Shown: positions 26,726 to 35,773 of the stretch, one piece after another
Position numbering within the stretch: the stretch's first letter is position 1
How the letters are laid out: every line of letters starts with the position of its first letter
From: Planctomycetaceae bacterium
GTDB taxonomy: Bacteria > Planctomycetota > Planctomycetia > Planctomycetales > Planctomycetaceae
Length of the DNA: 64,000 bases
NCBI GenBank assembly: GCA_041398785.1
Contig: JAWKUA010000021.1
Coordinates: 62,001 to 126,000, forward strand
Direction: 5' to 3'
The notes under the pieces: model-generated
The model's database searches: none
Seen by the model: only the letters and a program-made list of their open reading frames with translations
What the model was told of the DNA's origin: nothing
Position numbers and translations under genes: made by a program

Positions 26726-28588
26726 ATGCCTTTGAATCTCATTCGAAACAGCGCCTTCCTGCTGGTGATGGCTTCCGTATCCTGCAGTTCGGCGTTAGCG
26801 GACCGCGTTTCCTCCAACAGTCTGCTGTGCATCAGTCACGATGATTCGCTGATCGCATGCTCCAACCGTGACAGCCGCAGTGTTTCAATCTTCACGAGAC
26901 GCGATCTGAAACGCACGTTTGAAGTGGAAGTCGGACTGCACCCGGAAGGCACGACGTTTATCGGCGGCACACATCTGGTCGCGTGCTGCGTCTACGGCGA
27001 CGACCGGATTGTTGTGATTGACGCGGATTCCGGAAAAATCGTGCATCGCATCGACGTGTTTGACGAACCGTACGGCATCGTAACGTCCGGTGACGGCGGG
27101 CATCTGTTTGCGACGCTGGAATATCCCGGCCAGGTGATCCGGATCGACACAAAGTCGTGGCAGGTCGACGGCGAATGGAACGTTGGCCGGATGCTGCGAG
27201 GAATCGCGGTGGCTTCTGACCAGAAGAGCCTGTTCGTCACCGAATACCTGACGGCACACCTGCTGCAGATTTCCGCCGAAGACGGTTCACTGCTGCGTCG
27301 CTGGGACGCCAGTGAGACCGAAAACATCTGCCGGCAGGTGACTTTGCATCCCACGCTGCCGAAAGCCTATCTGCCGCACATTCGATCGAAAGTCACGGCC
27401 GCTCACGGCAACGGATCGATCTTTCCGTATGTCACCGCCGTTACTTTGACGCAGGACGAAAATTCGCGACGGATGCGAATTCCCATGGACAGCTTTCGAG
27501 GAGCCCGGGTGGTGGCGAATCCCTGGGAAGTCGAATTGTCTCCCGACGGCAGTAGAGCCTACGTCATCTTCGGCGCGACGAATGACATGTTTGTCGCCGG
27601 CGTGGTCGATGACGACTACACAGAGATCAAGTACCAGTCAGCCGTATCGCTGGGAAGCAATCCGCGAGCGGTCCGGGCGTCGGCCGACGGAAAGTCGTTC
27701 TACGTTTACAACGCTCTGGATTTTGAACTTGTGGAATTCGACGCCACGACGCTGAAACCGGCTCGCACAGTCAGCGTCACTGACCATCCGCTGCCGGAAC
27801 CGCTGCGAACCGGCAAGGCTCTGTTCTACACCGCGCTGCAGCCGATGTCGGGCCGACAGTGGATTGCGTGTTCGAGTTGCCATATCGACGGTGACGCCGA
27901 CGGCCGCACATGGCAGCAGCCCGAAGGACTCCGGCAGACTCAGCCGCTGACAGGTCTGGCGTGGACGCATCCACTGCACTGGTCGGCCGATCGTGACGAA
28001 GTTCAGGACTTCGAACATACGATCCAGGGCAAGCTCATGCAGGGGCGCGGCTTCGTTCGCGACGCACTGCCGGGCGCGCTGGACGAACCGATCGCCGGTC
28101 GCAGCGAACTTCTCGACGCGATCGCCGTCTACACGAACTCTCACGAATTCACGCTCAGTCCGCATTCAAAGCATGGTTTGTCAGACGCCGCCAAACGCGG
28201 CCGAGACATCTTTCTGTCCGAAACCACGAAATGCGCGACCTGCCATTCCGGGCCGTTCTACTCGGATTCACGGATTGGCAAACCCAAAGATTTCGTACTG
28301 CACGATGTCGGCACGGGTAACGACGATGCGTCCGAACTGATGGGACCGAAATACGAGACTCCGACACTGCTGGGCATCTATCGCTCAGCGCCGTATCTGC
28401 ACCACGGCAGGGCGGCAACTCTGAAGGATGTCCTGACGACGGAGAACTCTGAAGACAAGCACGGCGTCACCAGTCAGCTTGACGATCAGCAGATTGACGA
28501 TCTTGTGGAGTTCCTGAAGGCTCTGCCCTACGAAGATCCGGTCCCCGCCGCCAAAGCCGCCGGTCTGCCGAAAGTCACCGGCCTATAA
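26726..28588 (+). CDS. Secreted beta-propeller/dihaem cytochrome-c-peroxidase-like protein
   Basis: A periplasmic protein of 620 residues: a signal peptide (residues 1-25, ending SALA), a YVTN/NHL-like beta-propeller (about 30-340, with DGGHLFATLEYPGQVIRID-type blades), and a C-terminal MauG/cytochrome c peroxidase-like region. Two haem motifs are seen: CSSCH near residue 382 and CATCH near residue 503. YLHHGRAATLKDVL near the end is typical of the family. Such proteins are usually haem-dependent oxidases or peroxidases whose propeller may bind a partner. It stands alone; substrate unknown. Confidence 0.85.
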   Translation: MPLNLIRNSAFLLVMASVSCSSALADRVSSNSLLCISHDDSLIACSNRDSRSVSIFTRRDLKRTFEVEVGLHPEGTTFIGGTHLVACCVYGDDRIVVIDADSGKIVHRIDVFDEPYGIVTSGDGGHLFATLEYPGQVIRIDTKSWQVDGEWNVGRMLRGIAVASDQKSLFVTEYLTAHLLQISAEDGSLLRRWDASETENICRQVTLHPTLPKAYLPHIRSKVTAAHGNGSIFPYVTAVTLTQDENSRRMRIPMDSFRGARVVANPWEVELSPDGSRAYVIFGATNDMFVAGVVDDDYTEIKYQSAVSLGSNPRAVRASADGKSFYVYNALDFELVEFDATTLKPARTVSVTDHPLPEPLRTGKALFYTALQPMSGRQWIACSSCHIDGDADGRTWQQPEGLRQTQPLTGLAWTHPLHWSADRDEVQDFEHTIQGKLMQGRGFVRDALPGALDEPIAGRSELLDAIAVYTNSHEFTLSPHSKHGLSDAAKRGRDIFLSETTKCATCHSGPFYSDSRIGKPKDFVLHDVGTGNDDASELMGPKYETPTLLGIYRSAPYLHHGRAATLKDVLTTENSEDKHGVTSQLDDQQIDDLVEFLKALPYEDPVPAAKAAGLPKVTGL

Positions 28589-28597
28589 GCAAACACC

Positions 28598-28925
28598 CTC
28601 CGCCATTCCCACGGAGGCGGGAACCCGACGACTGCGTCTGTCGCGACGAATTGGCCACAGATTTCACAGATGGACACAGATTTTCCGCCCCTGTCCACCG
28701 CACCGCACGAGCATGTCATCTGTGTGAATCTGCGAAATCTGTGGACATGGATTTCCGTCCGCGCAATCTCCAATCGCCCCGCCATTCCCACGGAGGCGGA
28801 ACCCGGCGACTGCGTCTGTCGCGATGAATTGGCCACAGATTTCACCGATGGACACAGATTCTGTGTTCGCCCGTGCACAGCGGCCGCAGGAGCATGTCAT
28901 CTGTGTGAATCTGAATAATCTGTGG
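28598..28925. repeat. Two tandem ~180-bp intergenic units carrying inverted CCACAGATTTC repeats
   Basis: Unit 1 starts at 28601 and unit 2 at 28780, both with CGCCATTCCCACGGAGGCGG. In each, a 26-base arm beginning CCACAGATTTC (28655-28680 and 28833-28858) faces an inverted arm ending GAAATCTGTGG or a variant (28719-28744 and 28900-28925). That makes four related arms able to form two large hairpins. Unit 1 also opens with CCTCCG...CGGAGG, which could end transcription of the upstream gene. The repeats probably spread as non-coding palindromes; the short frames through them are not proteins. Confidence 0.85.
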
Positions 28926-29047
28926 ACAAAAACTTCCCTCGCTCGCACCGCGCTCCGCTTCGCGCGTCAACTCGGTGGATGGCCTTGCCGGAATCGAGCA
29001 CAATATCGGCGGTCTCGTTTTCTGGTCCCGTCAAAGGTCGTCGCCGC

Positions 29048-30823
29048 GTGAGTACCGGTTCTCATTACACTGTTCTGGCTCGTCGTTTTCGTCCGCAGGC
29101 ATTTGACGATGTTGTCGGTCAGGAGCACGTTTCGAAAGCGCTGCGGAACGCCATTCGGGCGGGCCGGGTGGCTCACGCGTATCTGTTCACCGGCGCTCGT
29201 GGCGTGGGAAAGACGTCGACCGCGCGGATTCTTGCCAAGGCACTGAATTGTCCAAACGCGAAGGACGGAGTGCCGTGCAACAACTGCGAAATCTGCGACG
29301 GCGTGTCAGCCGGCAACGATGTGGACGTGATGGAGATCGACGGAGCCTCCAACACGGGCGTCGACAACATTCGTTCGCTGCGCGCCAACGTGGGTGTGCG
29401 GTCCATGCGGGCGGAGTTCAAGATCTACATCATCGACGAAGTTCACATGCTGTCGACGGCTGCGTTCAATGCGCTGCTGAAGACGCTGGAAGAACCGCCG
29501 CCGAACGTGAAGTTTGTGTTCTGCACGACGGAGCCGCAGAAGGTACCGGACACCATCCTGTCGCGGTGCCAGAGATTTGACTTCAGCGCGATCAATGACC
29601 AGTCCATCGCCGACCGCCTGAAGGAAATCGCGACGGCCGAAGGCTTCGACGTGGCTGACGAAGCGGTCGAACTGGTGGCTCGCCGCGCGCGAGGTTCGAT
29701 GCGGGACAGTCAGTCGTTGTTCGACCAGTTGCTTGCGTTCAGCGAAGGCTCCGTGACCGCAGAAGACGTGCATCGAATGCTGGGGACGGCCAGCGATGAC
29801 CTGTTGATTTCGCTGTTCGCGGCGGTCGTGGAACACCGGCCGGGAGAAGTGCTGACTCTGTTGGAATCCGCGCTTAACGCGGGCGTCCAGGCCGGCGAAC
29901 TGCTCGATCAGTGCATCGGCTATGTGCGTGATCTGATGGTGCTGCTCAGCGGGGGAGTTCACGTGCCGCTGTGCAGCGTCGCGTCCGCTCGCCGCGACGA
30001 ACTGCAGACTCACGGCAACGCGATGTCGATGCCGAACGTGCTGGCGGCGTTTCAGATTTTGTCCGAAGCCAAGTCCCGCATGTTTCGCAGCACATTTTCC
30101 AGAGTCGTTCTGGAAATGGCGATGGTGCAACTGACGCTGCTGGAGAATCTCTCGGCGCTCAGCAGCCTGCTGTCCGGCGAACTGCCCGGTATTCCCGCAG
30201 CGGTCGCCGGCACAGTTGCGGATTCCGGTTCGAATTCCCCGGAAAAAAAAACTCCTGAGTTTGCCGGACAAGCAGCGGAACCTGCCGACGGCACGCGGTC
30301 TCCGTCGCCGAAAATCGAATTCTGTCAGCAGAACGTGAATCAGATTCTGACGGAACTGATTGCGGAATCCGGTCTTCAGCTCGGCGGCGCGCTGAAGGAA
30401 GCCGCCGCTTCGATTTCGCTGCCGAATCGTCTGGAGCTGTCGATCGGCTCCTCCTATAGTTCCCGCCGAAGAATTCTGGAACAACCGGAAACGCGGACAA
30501 CGATCGTTTCGCTTGTGGAACGGCTGACCGGAATCGAGCCGGTTGTCAGCATTGTGGTTGTTGACGATCGAACGGACGCGGCATCGCCTTCGTCCGAACC
30601 AGCGCCGGTTAAGACAGCGGAACGAATTGCGGAACCGTCAGCCTCAAAGTCGGGAAGACCAGCGGTCGCTCGAACAAAATCGTCGCCGGTGCGACGCAGA
30701 GACGACATTGATCCGGAAAAGGATGCTTTCGTGCAGCAGGTGGTTGATGTTTTTGGAGCGACAGTTGTGCAGGTGGTGGATGCTCCGGCACGCTCCGGCA
30801 CGGCTGCGGAGGCCGATGACTGA
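29048..30823 (+). CDS. dnaX: DNA polymerase III subunit gamma/tau
   Basis: The clamp-loader ATPase of the replicase, 591 residues. GTG 29048 is chosen because family similarity starts at SHYTVLARRFRPQAFDDVVG, and AAAGG lies 10 bases upstream; the ATG at 28922 sits in the upstream repeat. Walker A is GARGVGKTS, followed by the zinc-binding CPNAKDGVPCNNCEIC. Walker B region is IIDEVHMLSTAAFNALLKTL, and the sensor is FCTTEPQKVPDTILSRCQRF. Residues after about 380 form a variable, Ser/Pro-rich tau-like tail. A stretch of eight A at 30243-30250 could allow slippage to make gamma. Confidence 0.95.
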   Translation: MSTGSHYTVLARRFRPQAFDDVVGQEHVSKALRNAIRAGRVAHAYLFTGARGVGKTSTARILAKALNCPNAKDGVPCNNCEICDGVSAGNDVDVMEIDGASNTGVDNIRSLRANVGVRSMRAEFKIYIIDEVHMLSTAAFNALLKTLEEPPPNVKFVFCTTEPQKVPDTILSRCQRFDFSAINDQSIADRLKEIATAEGFDVADEAVELVARRARGSMRDSQSLFDQLLAFSEGSVTAEDVHRMLGTASDDLLISLFAAVVEHRPGEVLTLLESALNAGVQAGELLDQCIGYVRDLMVLLSGGVHVPLCSVASARRDELQTHGNAMSMPNVLAAFQILSEAKSRMFRSTFSRVVLEMAMVQLTLLENLSALSSLLSGELPGIPAAVAGTVADSGSNSPEKKTPEFAGQAAEPADGTRSPSPKIEFCQQNVNQILTELIAESGLQLGGALKEAAASISLPNRLELSIGSSYSSRRRILEQPETRTTIVSLVERLTGIEPVVSIVVVDDRTDAASPSSEPAPVKTAERIAEPSASKSGRPAVARTKSSPVRRRDDIDPEKDAFVQQVVDVFGATVVQVVDAPARSGTAAEADD

Positions 30824-31125
30824 CTGTTCACGCAGAAGCCGGACGTTCCGGCATTGCTGCCGAAATCCGCATTCCGTCGATGGCGATGTCGAAGCGTCCG
30901 GGCCTCATGGGCTTGCCCACGATGATGCGTCATACGAACCTTCGAGCGAGCGACGTCTTTGGAGTGCGGCGGCTGGTCGCCGCGTTCCTTTCCACTCAGT
31001 CGCCGATCGCAGGTAAATCGAACAACCGATCGGTAGTCGAAAATCGCTCGACGACCACAGCGATGCTGAACCATCGTACTCCGGACGATCGCCCGGATAT
31101 GGACTAACTGAAAGGAGAAGCCATT
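30824..31125. other. 302-base gap between dnaX and ybaB
   Basis: No convincing gene. It holds the hairpin at 30966-30983 and a good ribosome site (AAAGGAGA) just before ybaB. No SRP RNA, often found near dnaX, was recognised. Confidence 0.5.
30966..30983. repeat. GCGGCG hairpin, candidate dispersed repeat or dnaX terminator
   Basis: GCGGCG, a six-base loop GCTGGT, then CGCCGC, preceded by CTTTGGAGT and followed by GTTCCTTTCC. The context resembles a tttggagtgcggcg...cgccgc intergenic repeat I recall from planctomycetes and verrucomicrobia. The pyrimidine-rich tail would also suit weak termination. Confidence 0.4.
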
Positions 31126-31482
31126 GTGCTGAAGGGACTTGGAAACCTGGCGTCGATCATGAAGAACGCGCAGGAAATGCAGAGCCGAATGAAGGAGGCA
31201 CGGGAGAAGATCGGTGAGCTTCGTGTCGAAGGGATCGCCGGCGGAGGCATGGTCAGAGTTCAGGCCAGCGGCGAAATGACGATTCTGAACGTCCAGATCG
31301 ATTCGTCGCTGCTGGAAACTCAGGACGGCGAGATGATTGAGGAACTTGTCGTGGCCGCCACCAATCAGGCGCTGCAGAAGGCGAAGGACGCCGCGGCTCA
31401 GGCCATGACGGACGTCGCCGGAGGCATGGATATTCCGGGGCTGGGCGACGCCCTGTCGAAACTCGGACTGGGCGGACCGTAG
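31126..31482 (+). CDS. ybaB: YbaB/EbfC family nucleoid-associated protein
   Basis: A small DNA-binding protein of 118 residues that coats or bridges DNA as a tweezer-shaped dimer. GTG start 31126 with AAAGGAGA 7 bases upstream. It has LGNLASIMKNAQEMQSRMKE (first helix) and the family core VRVQASGEMTILNVQIDSSL, then a C-terminal helix LVVAATNQALQKAKDAAA. It lies in the common bacterial order dnaX-ybaB-recR, which supports a link to replication and repair. Confidence 0.93.
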   Translation: MLKGLGNLASIMKNAQEMQSRMKEAREKIGELRVEGIAGGGMVRVQASGEMTILNVQIDSSLLETQDGEMIEELVVAATNQALQKAKDAAAQAMTDVAGGMDIPGLGDALSKLGLGGP

Positions 31483-31622
31483 CCGCGGAACCGGTATCGG
31501 CGCATGAGACGATGTCGATCGGCGGCTTGGCTCCGCAGGTTCGGTATCGCCGCAATCGCAAGTCCAGAGATTCGTTGCCGCATGTGTGGTGCGCACAGAA
31601 AGTTGAATCAGACTCGAAATTC

Positions 31623-32243
31623 ATGAAATCCGATTTCTCGACAGACCATCCCTACGGTGCCAGCGTCGGCAAACTGATCGACGAATTCGGCCGCCTTCCC
31701 GGCATCGGAAAGAAGACGGCGGAGCGGCTTGCCAATCATGTCCTGTCGTGCCCTCGGGAAGAAGCGTATGCGCTGGCGGACGCCATTCGTGCCGTGAAAA
31801 CTTCCGTCCGGCGGTGTTCGGTCTGTTTCAATCTGACGGAATCTGAGGTCTGCGCGATCTGCTCCGACCCGCGCCGTGATCGTCATGTCATCTGCGTTGT
31901 AGAGCAGCCGCGTGACGTTGTCGCTCTGGAATCCAGCGGCGCCTATCAGGGGCTGTATCACGTGCTCGGCGGCAGGATTGCGCCGCTGGAAGGCATCGGT
32001 CCGGAGGACCTGACGATTCACCAGCTTGTGAAGCGCATTCGCAAAGATGGAGTCACCGAACTGGTGATGGCCACGAATCCCACGCTGGAGGGCGACGGGA
32101 CGGCGTTGTTCATCACGAATCTGCTGCAGAATGACAACGTCAAAGTCACGCGACTGGCTCGGGGCATCGCATCCGGCAGTGTTCTGGAGTTCGCAAACCG
32201 CGAAATGCTGGCTGACGCTCTGCGGGGACGACAGTCCTTCTGA
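31623..32243 (+). CDS. recR: Recombination mediator protein RecR
   Basis: Loads RecA onto single-stranded DNA with RecO or RecF, 206 residues from ATG 31623; an upstream in-frame ATG at 31512 would add 37 residues with no family similarity. HhH motif FGRLPGIGKKTAERLANH (residues about 21-38), a C4 zinc finger CSVCFNLTESEVCAIC, and the Toprim domain with HVICVVEQPRDV and YHVLGGRIAPLEGIGP. It follows ybaB. Confidence 0.95.
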   Translation: MKSDFSTDHPYGASVGKLIDEFGRLPGIGKKTAERLANHVLSCPREEAYALADAIRAVKTSVRRCSVCFNLTESEVCAICSDPRRDRHVICVVEQPRDVVALESSGAYQGLYHVLGGRIAPLEGIGPEDLTIHQLVKRIRKDGVTELVMATNPTLEGDGTALFITNLLQNDNVKVTRLARGIASGSVLEFANREMLADALRGRQSF

Positions 32244-32315
32244 CACTGCGATTTTTCGTGGGATTTTTCTGGACATTTTGGAAATCCAGGTCGGCGATGT
32301 TTGTTGGCACTCTGT

Positions 32316-32346
32316 TTGCTCATGGCGGCCGATTTTAGACTACAAT
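32316..32346 (+). promoter_or_regulatory. Possible sigma-70-type promoter before rpoN
   Basis: TTGCTC (32316-32321) and TACAAT (32341-32346) with a 19-base spacer, ending 57 bases before the rpoN start. The -10 is good, the spacing is long, so this is tentative. Confidence 0.35.
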
Positions 32347-32403
32347 GCAAACGTGCCGCCCCGGATGGCGGGCTGATTTCGACGCATAAGCCTGGCGACC
32401 AGC

Positions 32404-33918
32404 ATGCACCTGAATATCTCGCAGCAGATGAAAATGAGTCAGCAGATGAAGCTGGCTCCGCGGATGATCCAGTCAATGGAGATTCTGCAACTGAACATGA
32501 TGGCACTGAACGAACGTATCGAGCAGGAGCTGGTCGAGAACGTCACTCTGGAAGTCGTCAACAAAGATCGAGACGCGCCCGTCGATGAAGCCGACCGCGT
32601 TCTCACCCCCGACGATCCTCGCGAAGCACGAGAACTGAAGAAGGACGTTGAGGAACGGGAGCTGGTCGCCGGCAACGACACCAACAACGAGTCGGACTTC
32701 GAACGCCTGCTGGAGATCTCCTCCGAATGGCCCGAAGACAACGTGGGTTTCGGCGGGTCGAAGCCATCGTCAAATCAGATCGGCGACGACGCTGACCGTC
32801 AGCACGACGCCATGGCCAACATGACCGCGCGTCCTCAGTCGCTGCACGAGTACCTGCTGGAACAGTTCACATTCTTTTCCATCGACGACACGAAGCGGCA
32901 GTTCGGCGAATACCTGATTCAGCATCTGGATCACAACGGACGACTTCAAAGTCTGCTGCCGGAAATCGCGCAGCAGTTCAATCGCGTCTACGATGCGGCG
33001 ATCACTCACGAACAGGCGGAAGACGTGCTGAGCATGATTCAGCATCTGGACCCGCCGGGCGTCGGAGCCCGCGACCACAAGGAAATGCTGCTGCTGCAGA
33101 TCGAAGATCACATGCCCTTTCATGAGGTCATGGAAGTTCTGGTCCGCGACCATCTGGAAGACATCGCCTTCAACCGCCTGCCGGTCATTCAAAAGGCGAC
33201 CGGCTACAGCATCGATATGATCAAGGTCGGCATCGAACAGATTCAGACGCTGAATCCTTATCCCGGTCGCGGTTTCGAACAGCGTCCGGTGCAGCGGGTG
33301 ACTCCGGATCTGGCGGTGGAAAAGGATTCCGACGGCAAATACATCGTGCGACTGCTGGATGAGTACGTTCCGGAGCTGCGGATCAGTCCCCGGTATGCTC
33401 GGATGCTGAAGGAAAACCCGACTCAGGAAACTCGCGACTGGATCAAGAAGAAGGTCGAATCCGCTCGCTGGCTGATTGAATCCATCGAACAGCGGTACAG
33501 CACACTGAAGAAGGTCGCTCAGGAAATCGTCGACCACCAGCAGGACTTTCTTGATCTGGGCCCGGAACACATCGCGCCGCTGAAGATGCAACAGATCGCG
33601 GACCGCGTGGGTGTTCACGTCACGACTGTTTCCCGGGCGGTGGACGAAAAGTGGATCCAGACACCGCGCGGTTTGTTTCCGCTGAAGCGCTTCTTCGGCG
33701 GCGGTACTCAGACGGCGGACGGCGAAGAAGTGGCGTGGGACACGATCCGTATCAAGCTGCAGGAACTGATCGACGGCGAAGATAAGAGCAAACCGCTGAG
33801 CGACGATGCTCTGGTGGAAGCGCTGGCCGGTCAGGGTCTGACACTGGCTCGCCGCACGATCACGAAGTACCGCAAGCAAATGGGAATTCCCAGCAGCCGC
33901 CAGCGCCGGGAATACTGA
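32404..33918 (+). CDS. rpoN: RNA polymerase sigma-54 factor
   Basis: Directs RNA polymerase to -24/-12 promoters that need AAA+ activators. It has 504 residues. Region I is the Gln/Met-rich MHLNISQQMKMSQQMKLAPR followed by IQSMEILQLNMMALNERI. An acidic region II spans residues about 60-130, the core-binding domain about 135-320. The helix-turn-helix is MQQIADRVGVHVTTVSRAV, and the RpoN box ARRTITKYRKQMGIP lies close to the C-terminus, complete. No sigma-54 activator gene is in the window, and I found no clear TGGCAC-N5-TTGC promoter. Confidence 0.96.
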   Translation: MHLNISQQMKMSQQMKLAPRMIQSMEILQLNMMALNERIEQELVENVTLEVVNKDRDAPVDEADRVLTPDDPREARELKKDVEERELVAGNDTNNESDFERLLEISSEWPEDNVGFGGSKPSSNQIGDDADRQHDAMANMTARPQSLHEYLLEQFTFFSIDDTKRQFGEYLIQHLDHNGRLQSLLPEIAQQFNRVYDAAITHEQAEDVLSMIQHLDPPGVGARDHKEMLLLQIEDHMPFHEVMEVLVRDHLEDIAFNRLPVIQKATGYSIDMIKVGIEQIQTLNPYPGRGFEQRPVQRVTPDLAVEKDSDGKYIVRLLDEYVPELRISPRYARMLKENPTQETRDWIKKKVESARWLIESIEQRYSTLKKVAQEIVDHQQDFLDLGPEHIAPLKMQQIADRVGVHVTTVSRAVDEKWIQTPRGLFPLKRFFGGGTQTADGEEVAWDTIRIKLQELIDGEDKSKPLSDDALVEALAGQGLTLARRTITKYRKQMGIPSSRQRREY

Positions 33919-33974
33919 TCGTCCGGGCGGTCAGGCTTCCGGGAATACGAGCGGCCACGTCAAGTCCGGTCGGC

Positions 33975-34895
33975 TTACAAATGCTGCCAGCCGGTGACCT
34001 GCAGCGGTGAGCGGTCACCCGTTTCCGTGATGACATGCAGTCCGGGCTCCTGAGTCACGTTCCCGATCACGTGACAGCCGACGTCGGCAGGCGCGCTTTC
34101 GATCAGGCTCAAATCCGCCGGCGAGACCGCCAGCAGCAGTTCGAAGTCTTCACCATCACTGAATGCACGTCGCAATCGGTCGTCGAACGGCAGGTCAGCA
34201 CTGACATCCGGATGAATCGGAATCCGGTTCGTCCGCAGGATTGCTCCCGTGCCGCTGGCTTCCATCATTCGCGAAAGATCGATGGACAATCCGTCGCTGA
34301 CGTCGATCATCGAATGGATGGCAACGTTGTTCACCAGCCATTCGGCCATTGCCAGCCGCGGTTCAAATGTCAAATGACGGTCGGTCGTCAGACTTCCACC
34401 CAGCGGTCCCGTGACAATCAGCACGTCTCCCGGCTTCGCGCCGGAACGCAGCACGGGGTTCGCAGCCATGGGAACTCCTGTCAGGCAGACGTTGATCGCA
34501 AATGGACCGTCCCAGGAATTCGTGTCGCCGCCAGCCACGCAGAAGCCATACCGATTGGCCAGCGCGGCGATTCCTTCATAAAGACTGTTCAGGAATTCGT
34601 CGGGCGAAGTCAGAGACCTGGGCACGGCCAGTGACAGAAACGCCGACGTCGGCCGACACGCCATCGCCGCCAGGTCACTGAGGTTCACCGCGACCGATTT
34701 GCGTCCGGCAAGGCCGGGCGACGTGTGCTTCAAATCGAAGTGAACGCCGTCGAGCAGCATGTCGGTGACAATGATCTGCTGAGTGGCATTGGAACAGTCG
34801 ATCACAGCTCCGTCGTCGCCGATACCAATCTGCACGGGCGGACGTTCGGGAAACCGCTTTGCCAGTTGGCGAATGAATTCACGTTCCGATGTCAT
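33975..34895 (-). CDS. thiL: Thiamine-monophosphate kinase
   Basis: Phosphorylates thiamine monophosphate to thiamine pyrophosphate with ATP, the last step of the pathway. 306 residues, PurM/SelD-like fold. Motifs: IGIGDDGAVIDC (residues about 22-33), AVNLSDLAAMACRPTSAFLS, CVAGGDTNSWDGPFAINVCL and HSMIDVSDGLSIDLSRMM, which bind Mg-ATP and substrate. It is convergent with rpoN and divergent from rsmG; no other thiamine gene is near. Confidence 0.95.
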   Translation of the reverse strand: MTSEREFIRQLAKRFPERPPVQIGIGDDGAVIDCSNATQQIIVTDMLLDGVHFDLKHTSPGLAGRKSVAVNLSDLAAMACRPTSAFLSLAVPRSLTSPDEFLNSLYEGIAALANRYGFCVAGGDTNSWDGPFAINVCLTGVPMAANPVLRSGAKPGDVLIVTGPLGGSLTTDRHLTFEPRLAMAEWLVNNVAIHSMIDVSDGLSIDLSRMMEASGTGAILRTNRIPIHPDVSADLPFDDRLRRAFSDGEDFELLLAVSPADLSLIESAPADVGCHVIGNVTQEPGLHVITETGDRSPLQVTGWQHL

Positions 34896-35032
34896 GTGTG
34901 TCAGTTTAACGACTTCCAGCGTGTGCGGCGTGCCGCACCGCGACCGCTGCTATAGTCCGTTCCGCCGGGAGCACACGGGTGATACGACGCCGCGGCGTGA
35001 AACGGTTCCCTTGATTTAGTGAAAACACACGA

Positions 35033-35671
35033 ATGATCGAATCACTGACAGCCGTTCTGCTTCGCTGCGGCGTGGAACTTTCGGACGAGTCCGTCGCACT
35101 GCTGGACCAGTACTGCGAGCGGTTATGGGACTGGAACAGGAAGCTGAACCTGACTCGCCACACGGATCCGGAAGCGTTCGTGACGCGCGACCTGCTGGAT
35201 ACTCAGCAGCTTGCCGAACACATCGCGAGCGGAGAAACGGTGCTGGACATCGGGTCGGGAGGCGGTGTTCCCGGCGTTCCGATGGCCATCCTGCGGCCGG
35301 ATCTGTGCATCACTCTTGCGGAAAGCAGCGGTCGCAAGGCGGCAGCCTTGAAGGCGATCCTTGGCGATCTGAAGCTTGCAATTCCCGTACTTGCCGAACG
35401 CGGCGAAGACATCCTGAAAACTCGAACGTTCGACACCGCGACGGCGCGAGCGGTGGCTCCGCTGAAGAAACTGCTGCCGCTTCTGAGGCCCGTGAGAAAC
35501 TCCTTTGGGAAATTACTGCTGATCAAGGGCCCAAACTGGGTTTCGGAGCGTAAAGAAGCAGAAGCCGGCAAGCACCTGCGCGGCTTTACGATTGATGTCC
35601 TGGCGGAATATGCAACTCCCGGTCGCGACGGCAGGAGCGTCATATTGCAGATCGTCGGCGGGAAGTCGTAG
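35033..35671 (+). CDS. rsmG: 16S rRNA (guanine527-N7)-methyltransferase
   Basis: An SAM-dependent rRNA methyltransferase (GidB), 212 residues. The N-terminal substrate part includes RLWDWNRKLNLTRHTDPEAF. SAM motif I is VLDIGSGGGVPGVPMAI, followed by LAESSGRKAAALKAI, and the family motif TATARAVAPLKKLLPLLRP. Unlike in many bacteria it is not beside mnmG or the origin genes; the ParA-like gene in the window is 9 kb away. Confidence 0.94.
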   Translation: MIESLTAVLLRCGVELSDESVALLDQYCERLWDWNRKLNLTRHTDPEAFVTRDLLDTQQLAEHIASGETVLDIGSGGGVPGVPMAILRPDLCITLAESSGRKAAALKAILGDLKLAIPVLAERGEDILKTRTFDTATARAVAPLKKLLPLLRPVRNSFGKLLLIKGPNWVSERKEAEAGKHLRGFTIDVLAEYATPGRDGRSVILQIVGGKS

Positions 35672-35773
35672 CCGCCGCGTTCGTGATATCGGTCGCCGAC
35701 AGGGACGGCAAACAGCACCGTCGACAGGACCGCTGATCGACAAGCGCAGCGCTGCGGTAGTCCTTCGCGGAAC

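Noticed and set aside
28664..28948. Small repeated proteins such as the frame with VSIGEICGQFIATD in the dnaX upstream region
   Set aside because: They are translations of the palindromic CCACAGATTTC repeat; similar non-protein frames recur wherever this repeat occurs.
28922..29047. Upstream ATG adding 42 residues to DnaX
   Set aside because: The extra residues start in the repeat unit and have no DnaX similarity; the GTG at 29048 fits both the family start and a ribosome site.
29306..30484. A 392-codon open frame antisense to dnaX
   Set aside because: It overlaps the conserved dnaX ATPase region and shows no protein family features.
30824..31125. Signal recognition particle RNA gene near dnaX
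   Set aside because: The conserved GGAA-loop domain was not found in this gap or in the one before dnaX.
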